Assembly (NCBI GenBank): GCA_016801845.1
Contig: CM028906.1
Span: forward strand, 15,359,001 to 15,423,000
From: Polydactylus sextarius
Taxonomy: Eukaryota; Chordata; Actinopteri; Polynemidae
Reading direction: 5' to 3'
DNA: 64,000 nucleotides
The notes under the pieces were generated by a model. That model made no database searches, had not been told where the DNA came from, and saw nothing but the letters and a program-made list of their open reading frames with translations. The stretch's first letter is position 1. The number at the start of each line of letters is the position of its first letter. This document shows positions 47,735 through 58,800 of this stretch, one piece after another. A program made the translations under genes and the position numbers.

Positions 47735-47850
47735 TCAACAGCCAATGAACAGCCAATCAGCGCGTGGAAACAAAGCGCATGACCAATGCTTGTCAGCGAG
47801 CGCGACGACGTCATATAGTAGGTTTAGTCAGGTCGACTCCTGTAAATAAT
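47735..47850 (+). promoter_or_regulatory. cyld: cyld core promoter candidate (CCAAT boxes and CRE-like site)
   Basis: Three CCAAT motifs occur at 47741 (GCCAATGA), 47751 (AGCCAATCAG, an ideal NF-Y site) and 47781 (GACCAATG). CGACGTCA at 47805-47812 is a CRE/ATF-like site. This is the only GC-rich, CpG-containing pocket (GCGCGTGG, GAGCGCGACGACG) between nod2 and cyld. Transcription probably starts shortly downstream, in the 47820-47900 range. Confidence 0.6.
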
Positions 47851-48169
47851 ATATCTCATATCTGTAGCGATACACTGTATTATTTCACCTATTTCCCATG
47901 GAGAACAGATTTATCTAGATGCTGAGGGCAGACTGTAGAAGGTGGCAGTTCACTGCCAGCCTGCTCGCTGTTGACCAGCTCGCTAAGCTAACTTTAGCGT
48001 GATACTTAGCTGGTCAGGGCGCTAGCATTAGCTAGCCATTTAGCTAATCAGAGGTTAACTGGCATTACGAGAGGAATCCAGCCTGTTTCCACAGGCCTGT
48101 ATCTAATTGGGGTGGACATTTGAAATGACAGTCACCTGCAGCCTGTAACCGAAGTGACGCGTTTCTAAG
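47850..48169 (+). other. cyld: cyld non-coding first exon (5' end approximate)
   Basis: Sequence downstream of the CCAAT boxes ends in CTAAG followed by GTAAGT at 48170, a strong splice donor. It contains several small upstream frames starting at ATG 47898, 47919 and 48125. It also has a cluster of GCTAGC/TTAGC motifs (47960-48060), which is common in fish 5' leaders. The transcription start is inferred. Confidence 0.5.
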
Positions 48170-49335
48170 GTAAGTTGACCGTGTCGTTAGCATTGAACAT
48201 AAATGTCTATTTATTGCATTTTAAGGCTACATTATGTTAGCTACTTTCCTCTCTTAAAGGGCCTTTGACTGACAGCTCTTGTCTGGTGATGACACACTGC
48301 TGTCTTGGTTGTCAGGAAAAATATTAATTAAAACGTGTCATGATATTGAAATCACTGACGCAGAGACTGAAATAAACAAAACTGTAATCAGGTCTGTGGT
48401 TGTCACCTCAAATATAGCGCTAAAGAAATGTCATATAAAGAAAGCGCCAGACCTGTCAGGCTGAAATTACTTTCAGTTGTCTACTTGTTTATTTATTTAT
48501 TTATTAAAACCTTGTTCGCTATTGGTATAAACAAATCTTGTCTAGTGTTTATATATTAATACACTGACTGTATATCGTTCATTGAAAACAACAAAGTTAG
48601 TATTGTAAAGCAGCTTCTGTTGGCATGTGTGCATCAAATGACGGATGATGTGTGTTCTTGACTGTGACGGGTGGTTGAACAGCACATCTAAGGTGTCATC
48701 AGGGGAAATCCATTCGTCTGCTTTTAGTTTTGCAGAATAAGTCAACTGTATACTTACCCTCTATTTTTAGATTATTCAAATCAGTAGATGTGACTACTGC
48801 CATAGGAACTGCAAAGGGATGACTGGGCAGCAGTCAGGAAGAATACGGTGCAAAATTCGTTGTTAGCTGTTACATTTCACACAATAAACCACAACAAACA
48901 ATCCAGACCAGAGATTTTTGTTGTGGAAGACTAGTAATGGATATTGGTAATCTAATCTATTTTTCTATATCACAACGAAATTTGTTTCAGCCATCAGCCA
49001 TCCATTTACAATGAATAAAGACTTTTTCCAGTGGTTTTCCCAAACTTATAGTTTAGGTAAACTACTGGTGATGAGATAGTATATTATTTTTGAGTTAGTT
49101 ATATATTATTATCATATTATTTATATTGTATTTTGATTTACAGGAATCTTATATTTGACTTTTGCCCTGGTATTTATCTTAAATCCATTTCCTTGTATTT
49201 TACCAGTTGTATTGTAGAAATGTTTGTAACTACAGAATTTCTTGGGTGTAAATCCACTGTTTATGTATATTTTGGTATAATCTGGCTTGACTACAGTTTG
49301 TAAGATAGGTTTGTATTTGTTATTCTTTACCACAG
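48170..49335 (+). other. cyld intron in the 5' UTR
   Basis: It runs from GTAAGT at 48170 to an acceptor at 49334-49335 (taccacag), or 7 bases further on. AT-rich, with a (TTTA)n tract at 48487-48505. Confidence 0.55.
48487..48505. repeat. (TTTA)n microsatellite
   Basis: About five TTTA units. Confidence 0.9.
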
Positions 49336-49386
49336 ACCACAGGTCAAGCTTGCCTTGACATTGGACCTCTTGCCTAGAATGCAGCC

Positions 49387-49878
49387 ATGAGCTCTGTCCT
49401 GTGGAGCCAGGAGAAGCCCAGTGCGGGCTTCAGGGAGGACTGGCGCTTCTACATGGTTGTGAAGGAGTGTACGGTGGAGAAGCCTCCCCAGAAGACCCTG
49501 AGGATCCCCCGTGGCAGTCTTGGCCAGGCCTGTCAGGAGCGCAACAGCTTGGGGCGAACACTGCCTCCATGCAAAGGCAAGAAAAGTCTCCGCATTCTGG
49601 ACCAGACCAACGTGGTGCTGAGCCTGGATGAGCGGGACGTCCAGGAGCTGGACGAGAAGCTAGCTGAGCTGCTGTTCCCCATAACTAACTGTGAGGAGAG
49701 ATTCACCCTGCTCTGCAATAAGTCAAGGCTAGCACGTGTTTGTGATATTGACTGTGGTTCCAAGGTGCGTGTCCAATTGCGCTCAGGGGATGAACCTCTG
49801 CCTGGTGTGGTCCGCTTCAAGGGTTCGCTTCTCCCTGACAGGGCCCTCTCTGGAATCTGGTTTGGAGTAGAGCTGCTG
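49387..49878 (+). CDS. cyld: cyld coding exon 1: N-terminus and first half of CAP-Gly 1
   Basis: 164 codons in phase 0. ITNCEERFTLLCNKSRL and VQLRSGDEPLPGVVRF match human CYLD closely. It ends in FGVELL before GTAAGA. The 5' UTR part of this exon starts at 49336 or 49343. Confidence 0.95.
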
Positions 49879-52800
49879 GTAAGAATTGGTGTTTTTTTTA
49901 TTTACATCTTTTTGTATGGTGACCTAGTAATAGATGCTTATTTTATTTAAACATTAAGAAATGAACTAGTGATGTTTAAAATTCAGTCAACAAAGAGAAA
50001 AACAAGGCAAGAGACAAGAAAATCAGTTTTAACATGCATTAGAACCATGGGTACAGCTGTGGGACAAAAATAAAATTGCTATCATAGTAAATATATTTTT
50101 TTTCTTCTAGGGAACAGTAATGATCATTTGAGTCTGAAAACAGTCTAAAACAATCAATATGTCAAAACACAGATTTGCTATCTTTTTGCATTGCTCGTGC
50201 ACAATCCTTTTAGAATCAGCTTGGAGCTGGTTCTGGATCTGGTTCTGGAGTGCTTTCTGAAACCAGGTGATTTTGTGTGACCCAAGCAAAATGTTTGACA
50301 TCATGTGCTAATACTTCAAACAGCACTGGAGCAGTATTCCCACAAATTAATGAGGCATTTCCCACAAAACACACATTACTTGCTGTCTGTATCCATTAGG
50401 AACAGAGAAACAACCATTTCCGTTTACCACTGGTCTTCATTAGTGTAAGTGCTCATGGCGATTGCAATGCAATGAAGTGTTTACTGTTCCTAATAAATAA
50501 GATGGAAAGAAGTATGTGGATTTGCTAGAGTGTGAAACGAATGCTATTTTAAGCTCAGTGGACTTTTGTACCCTTTAAAGAAGGAAAAAGTGCAATAAGA
50601 TTTATTCATTCAGATCTTTGCTGTACACAAAAGTCTGTGTAAACTTGTGTTTGAAAGTTGTAAATACAACGCACTGCACATTAGACAATAACAGAGTGGA
50701 CTTGCATCTTGGTTTCTGCTGGTTGTTTTTAGGACTATTTTGCACAAAGTAGTGCTGTTGAAACAGAAAGCAGAAACAAAAGCTGAATAATATATGATAT
50801 CATTCATTGGCATTGCTTTTACATTCTGTCAACATATACATTTTGACTTGTGGAAAACACTGGATTAAATTACAGTACATCTTGGACTTTCACAGTCAGT
50901 TATTTGGCTGAAGCGTTCTCAAATATTATTTAAGTGAAAGCTGAAACAAATGCTGTTTGCAATGGTGTTTGCAGATCATGATAACATTTGCATTTCAGTT
51001 AACTATTTCTTTCATCTCAAAATGAAATCTGCTTTTTTAATTCCATGCCATTCATTCTGTATCATGTGTACAGTAAATAACAAGATACAAAGGATTACTC
51101 ATTTCGGAACAATGTTGTTTTTATTCTCCAGCTGTAGTCTTCTTGAGTGGGTTGATGGAGTTCAAGCATTCAAACTGTAGCTCAGTATAAAGGCCCCAGA
51201 ATTTGCACATATGCTTCAGAGAAAAAATCTAATTTTACGCCCCTTACTTAATAGAGATCACTGTGTTCCTTTTGCTAATTTGGCACTTTTTAATATCTAA
51301 AGCCCACATGAGAGAAAAGAAGCACAATATGTTATGGTAGAGGTTATGAGAACATCCTGTACTGTGCTAGAAACTTGAATGTATTTATCATTGCAGTAAG
51401 ACAAGTTGTATTCACGCAGCAGTAATCGATCATATACTCTCACAGCACTATGATTTTGACTTGCCATCACTAAGGAATGCTGAGCAAGCAGCTTTGCTAC
51501 CTGCCCTCCTTGTTATGACAATAAGCTGATGATCTCTATCGCTCCACTTCTGTCTCACTCGCTACACTTGTCTCATCATCGTTTCTTTACTTCCTTCTCC
51601 CAGGAGGAAGGTCGGGGCCAAGGCTTCACAGAGGGCTCTTACCAGGGCCGCCAGCTTTTCCGCTGTGAGGATGAGTGTGGTGTTTTTGTGGCTCTGGACA
51701 AACTTGAACTCTGGGAGGATGATGATGATGAAGCATTGGGTGAGCTTGAGGTGGACCACATTAATCTAGTGGAAGATGACCAGGATTATCCTCCACTGGA
51801 GATCAACTCCAGGGTCCTGGTGCAGACCAGGGATGGACCTGAGAGAGGCACCATCATTTTTTGTGACCTGCTGCCAGGAAATGAGAGCCTGGGCTACTAT
51901 GTGGGAGTTGACATGGTAAGTAAAGTTTTCTACTTACGATAGGTAGTTTTATTTTACTCACAACTGTATGTGTACATAGCTGCAGAGATAGGCCATAAAT
52001 CATAATACTGAAATTGTTGACATTGGACAAAAATCACTATAAAGTTCAATATGTGCCTTTTTAAAGCCTTTTGGGGTTTACTTTGATTGCCGGTTTTTCT
52101 CAGTTTCCTGATTCACGTGTTGCAGCCAGTGGTAATTTTCGTACTTGTGTGTTTCTCATTTGTCATAATGTTTGAAATTTCTCTCAGTAAAGTTGTTCTA
52201 ACTGTGTCCTCCAATCATGCTGATAGAGAGGTCTGGTCAATTTGCTGTCTCTGGGAATTCACCTAGAAGGAAGTCAGTTCAAGATACTGATACTGATAGT
52301 GATACTGATATGTATGCTTTGGGTATCGCCTGTTACAGAGCACTGATCCGACACCAGTGTTTAATTAATAAGCTGTATACCTCATTGTGTGGAGCAGACT
52401 GGGCTCACTCTTATTTTTAAAGCAACATCAGACTTGACCGGAACATTGCTAACTAATTTCCCTTCTTCTTAAAACAAACTTGTTTGTGCAGGAAGTGTGA
52501 AATATCACCCACTGACCCTTTGCTTTTGACTCCTTCCACATTATGTAAACTATTGAAGTAGAATGTCTATGAATGACTAGGGGTGTAATAATTCATCGAT
52601 CTAAATCAATTCAATGATAAATATGATGTCATATTTTAAATATGACATCATAATGTCATATTTAAAATACATAATTAGTCTCAGAAATAAATCAGTCTTT
52701 TACTCCACAAAAAGTGGGCTACATCTCTAAAATATCTAACGAGTATCACATAAACTGTATCAACAACAAAATTCTTTTTATTAAAAAGAATAGATTGTTT

Positions 52801-55800
52801 TTCATTTAGATATCTAGAAGAGCTCAGAAATAAAATTATCATCATATAATATTTTAGTTGTTTATTTGAGAGTATTTGTGAGAACTGATAGTGTTAAATG
52901 GATATACAATGTCGCCTCATTGATCACAGACTCCTGAATCGAATCGAATTGAAATTGTATCGTGACAGAGTTTGTGATATTATCAAATATGCCCAAAGAA
53001 TTGATATAATATCATATCATGAAGAAGTAGAAGAAGTACATGTATGTAGGTCTAGAATTAAAAAGAAAAGAGAAGTCATTAGTAGGTCACACAGGGAATT
53101 TAGAGGAACAATGAAGTGAGGAAGACAACCAGACTGATGGACAAGACCATGTCACCCTTTTGACACAGTGACAACATGACATATTATTGGACATTGGATG
53201 AATGAGCTAGCTGCCCTAGTGAGGCAGACCCCCTTGCTACCATGGACTTTCTGTTTGTACACCAATAGTTAGGCTACATATTCATGAGTTCCCATACACC
53301 TTGGTTGTTGTGTACTGTTCCCCCTCTGCTGACTAAGCAGCAGTGTGCAACGTCATCCACTTAGTTGCTGCAAGACTAGAGACTCTGCACGTTTGCATTA
53401 ATATATTTAATATTAATCTACAGTGTATTGATGATTATTATGATTTCTCTGATATTTTTTTTCCCTCCTGTTATGCAGTTATAGCAAAGCAACATCTTTG
53501 TAGGGTTTATTTTTCAAGTACAATTCTGATTCGGAGAAAATAATCAACTATCATCAACTTCAACTGGCTTAAAAAGAAAGAAGTCAGAGCTTCGATAAGT
53601 ATGCGTGCTGGTAATGTGGCTTATTTAATGAAAAGTTCATTTTGTAAAATGGACACATTAGTTTCCCATTAGAAAAGTTTTTGATGAAGATTATCGTGCC
53701 TGTATGCTAAATATGAAACTGCTACCAGCAGCTCGCTTATCTGTACATCTGAAGCTCACTAATCAATATGTTGCATGTCATTTGTTTTGTCTGTTCAAAA
53801 ACCTGGTGTAAAAATACGGATTACTGGTTTACGTGCTGGTTTGATGCTCCATTTAATAGATAGTTGGATTGTAGGGTTATATTACACACAACATGTTATT
53901 TGTTGAGCTTTATAAGAAAGAATAAAGCAGATTTTCCCAAAAGGTTGAACCTTTCCTTTAAATACAGTTCAACACTTTTTTTAGTTTTAAGTTTTAGCTT
54001 TAATGCACATGAAATCAGAGTTACTGATCCTTGATTACATGACTTGTGTTACATGGCCTGTGTTTTTGTTTTCTCTGTTTGAGATTGTTTCTCTGTATGT
54101 CGAGGGAACATGTCTTGTTGCCTGGAATCACAGTAACTGGTATCTATGGCTACTGTTGTCAGGCGGGAGTGGTATTGTAGTCATAGAGAGATTGAAACAC
54201 ATGACTGAGGCATTTGACTGCTGATCGTTAGTAGCAGCAACAGCAGCAGCAGCAGCGGCAGTGCAAGCCCACTCAGTGCATCTGAGCCACCCACACAAAG
54301 GCAAGGCAGTCACGCGGGGAGTGAGGTAAAGACTTAGTGCTGTATGACCCAACAGCATGGCAAAGGGCCAGCAGGCAGCTGAGGAGAGCCCACTGCTTTG
54401 CCTCACTCTGCGTCCAGCCTCGCCCTGCCTTCTTTTGCAAGTGGCACTGGCCTCATGCTTATCTTAGATTATCCCACCGGCACAGGGACGTGGATTTCAA
54501 ACCAAAGAAGACGAGTAGTGGTTGTGCTTGCAGAGAAAGTATAGCCTATGGATGGTAGGACCTGAGCTGGAAGATCTGTTGTTTACGTGGAGAAGATGAA
54601 ATGAGTAATCGGAAAATCACAGTACAGAGGATCAAGCTTAAGCATTATTTTTATACAGAGCAATAAGACAATAGACCTCATTAATCATTAAGAAGATACC
54701 ACGGGAACAAGCATGTGTGGCACCAGGTTGATCAATTTTACAGAGATGAAGAGCGCCTGAGAGGGTTATAAAAGTCTCATGTCTCCACTCCTTTCAGGAC
54801 AATCCTATTGGGGACTGGGATGGTGTGATTGATGGGAAGCTGGTGTGTGATTTTGCCAGTTTGGAGCACACTCGACTCGTCCCCATCTGTGACGTAATGC
54901 CAGGTGAGTTGCCTCATATTTGTCCCTGTTTCTGTACAATTTGGGTGTCATCAAACTGTAGTGTTTACTAAAAAAATTCAGCTGACCATCTCTCGGACCA
55001 GCACTGAGCGCCGTCTGAGCGTTCTGAGTTTGTGTTTTGCTCACAGCGGGAACAGAGAGCCTTTTGTGCTGATGGCTCACTTGTTTTTGAAAGTCAAGTG
55101 AGATACTCGGGCTCTTTGTTCTCCACATTGGCATATTGATTTGTTTATGTGTGTTTCTGCTGCCTCTCTAGCAAGTATGTCTTGAATTCAGGCAATCTTG
55201 TAGCTTGGAATTGTTGATTTTGTAAATTTGTCATCGCTCTTGCACGCTCCACGCAGGCCACACCAAGTAGTTTCACTAAGTAGAGCAACTTCCAAATCTA
55301 ACCCCCAAAAGAATTTGTTATTCATTATTTCCCAATGTGTCATGCTTGTGATGCAAACCAGTGAAAGTTGTGGCAGTCAGCCTGTGTAGAAAGTGAAAGG
55401 CAGGAAAACATTACATGTGTTTTTTACATGTGTACATGTTTACCGACATAAATACAACATCTTTAGCCAGGATCTTTCTTTAAACGATGCATGGCCTGCT
55501 ATTGGCTAAATGTTGAAGGTCAAGTTATTACTACAGTGACACTTTTTTACATGAGAGATCACTTTAGCTAAGGAAACCTAAAAACAGTCTGGAAACTACC
55601 TTTTGGATATGTAAGAATGTTCTTTTGGTTCATTTTATTATAGAGGGTCAATATAACTTAAACACACCTCAGAAGGCAACTGTAAGACACGCTGCATGGT
55701 AGTTATAAGAAGGCACGCAGGGTTTTGTGCCTCTAACGTTGATATATTTCTGGGTTGTACAGAATATTCCATGCAGGACCAAAGGCTGCAAAAGCACAGT

Positions 55801-58800
55801 TTTGCCCCCAGAGGCACCAGCAGTGACAAGTCGTCCTCTGGCCAAAGCAAACCAAAGAGCAAAGGTACTGCACGGCTATTAATGATATATGATCTAACTG
55901 ATGCACTCACAGCTTGCTGTAATGACAACTCTTAAAGGGGCATTCCATCAGATTCTTGGTTGTGATTCTGTATATGCTGTTAAAAAAGGCCTCATACTAC
56001 TTTGTGTCCCAAACAACAGTATTTTTAACAACTTTTTATTTGTCAGTACCTTATAGTAGAAGCCTTTTCAATGATACAGATAAGCAGCTTGGACACACAT
56101 GTAAGCTAAGCAAGGAATAACAACCTATAGAACACTTAAAGTGGGACGTCCCTTTAAAAACATGATAATAATGATACCAACAGAGAGCATGCTTGACTCC
56201 ATTTTACACGAAACAACATAAATTTTTGTTGGAGCTACACTGGTTTGATTTGATGTGAGTTGAGTCTGTCACTCTCTGAACAAAACTGCCTTCAGTTGCT
56301 GATGAATTGATGTTTTTTCCTCAGGTTTCTACACTTTTATTTCTCAGTTGGTCTTCTTTTGAAAGTGTCACAAAACACACTCCCAGACACACATGCACAT
56401 TTTCCTTATGTGTGTTTTTTTCATGTACTTGTGTTATTTACAGGATTAGGTCATCAGTGTGGCAGTAGAAGCAAGTCTGAATTTTACTATACTTTAAATG
56501 GCAGCTCTGTTGATCCCCCAGTCCAGTCCAAATCCAAAAGCACATGGTACATTGATGAAGGTAAAACTCGGGTACTCATGGGATGCCAACCATCTTACCG
56601 GCAAGCTCCTGTTCACAACAAGCTACCTACTAATTGGTTTTGCTCAGCCACACTTTTATTGGTGCTGTATTGAGTTTAATACACTAACACTGGCAGGAAC
56701 AGTGGCTCCATTCCCATTGAGCCACACATCCACTCCGGTATTGTGGGCTGCTCTAAATTGAAGTGCCCTCGAAAAGTAGAATAAAGTGTAGATGACTCTA
56801 ATTGTTACAGTTGTGTATGGAAATCTGTTTCTCCCACCTATCTGCCAAAAGCACACTGGCACAAAATAATGATTTAATGATTATTTTGGATTTTGAAAAT
56901 ATTTTTTACACGTTACCGAAGGTTTATCATGTTTTCTCAAAATATTGTATAACTCTGAAACATATTCCTATTTTATTTCATTTTATTTTTCACCTAAATT
57001 TGAGAGTCATGGGGAAGAGAGAGTGATCCTATTTAAAATCCAATTAACTTTGCTGTTTTTCAAAACTAGTGTTAGGTGTAATTACGAGTATTAATGCCTC
57101 ATAATATGTCTAGACCATTCCACTGAATATTATTTGTTCAGCTGTTTACTTAAATAAATGATATATGCTTTCAGCCGCATCTAAACAGAGCTGTGGTGGA
57201 AGTCAGCTGCTGGCTAAGATAAGACATTACCACCAACACAACTCATCTGATCCATGAACAAAAATAGTTTTCAGTAGGATTCAAGAGAGATACACTTTAA
57301 ACGCAGGGATTATTGATCTTGTTTGTTTTCTAATTTCTTGCCTTAAGGACATCTTGAACAACTACTGTAGTTATATTTAACATCAAACTCACAGCACGCA
57401 TCATATGATGCAAAATAAATAGACAAATCCACTTAATAAGCCAGAGGCAGATGAACGTATCAAAAAGTTATGTGCTTTATTTTTTCAGACAAGTGGGAGA
57501 CTGGCAAAACATGCAAGTAATTTGGAATTTTTTTAAGGAGGATGACTCAGTTTGTTGTAACACAGTTTTGTTAACAAGTTAGTGAAGTTCAAGTAAATGT
57601 GTCCCCCAAACATTATTTTCAGAGCAAAAACCAGTCAGTGGTTTGTTGCAGAAGCTTGCTATAAAGACCACTCGTCTCGTCTTCATTGCCATTTTAATGT
57701 CATATCCCACTTGCATGGAGTAATTGGTGTTGCATAAGGCTTTCAATGATGCTCAGTGCTGCAAATGACACCCTAACTGGCTGTTGTCTTGTTTTGGCTG
57801 CAGATGCAGTTGAACAATAAAAAAAATGTGAGTAATACTATTTGCAGGCCAAAGCATTAGTTAAAGCCTTAATTTCTGGTGTTAAGACTGACAGATTCAG
57901 TCACAGTGTTTTTGTTTTTTTTTTTTTTTATTTCCTTTGGTGTTGGGACACAGATTAATTTTTTTAAATTCCACTGTTGATGTCATTGCCATTTCAGTTG
58001 TGAAGAATTTTATGAAGAATTTCTCTTGTGCAGTTTAGAGGAAAATTGTGATGTGGTGTATTTTATATGTCCATGGCACTTAGTGGTATAGATGTTTTAG
58101 CTCTCCGTCTTCACATTGAGGATATGTTTTTATCAAAAACCTCAAGACATCTACAAAATAAAACAGATACGCAAGAAAATATGGTGCACCTCACCGGCAT
58201 AGATAATTTTGGAAGATTTGTAATTGATTTTGAACTTGAGAGGGTTACAATGTGTCGGAGAGTAACTGAACAATCGAATGCCTGCAATAGTATTTCAATA
58301 CTAATGCATGTAATCTCAAACATTGTTTGAACTGCATAAATGCAGACGTTAGTCAAAATTTGCTGATGTGCTTTTTCACAACTGCTTACTCATCCTGTGA
58401 ATGTGTTATCACTGCCATGTTCCTCAGGGTCACTTTCTGTAATGTGTTATTTGTTGTGGTTACAGTGCTCTAATTTCTGTCATGAGGTCAGCAGATAAGA
58501 CAATGAACTTCCATAGTTCTTTCTGTTGGAAACTTAACCAGTAACTGCCTACTGGGGTATACATGCTTAAAGGTAGATATCTACATATTTCAGAATGTGT
58601 GTTATTCGTCTGTCATCATATTTTAGTTTCAGATAATGGCCACTGAACTGTATCTGAGGTTTTATATTGTGTTTGTGCATGAATTTCAACAATAGAGGAG
58701 AAGCAGAACAGGATTTCTCTTGACTCTAATCTCCTATGTGGAACATAATTGGAACAATGGAACATCATTTTCTGTAGCCTCTAACTTCTAATGTTCCAAG

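Larger units (their letters stand above)
51916..54797 (+). other. cyld intron splitting CAP-Gly 2
   Basis: 2.9 kb. It contains the repeat at 52577-53030 with a perfect palindrome, a fragment of a teleost repeat at 53690-53845, and a CAG-rich tract near 54232-54262. No nested gene was seen. Confidence 0.75.
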
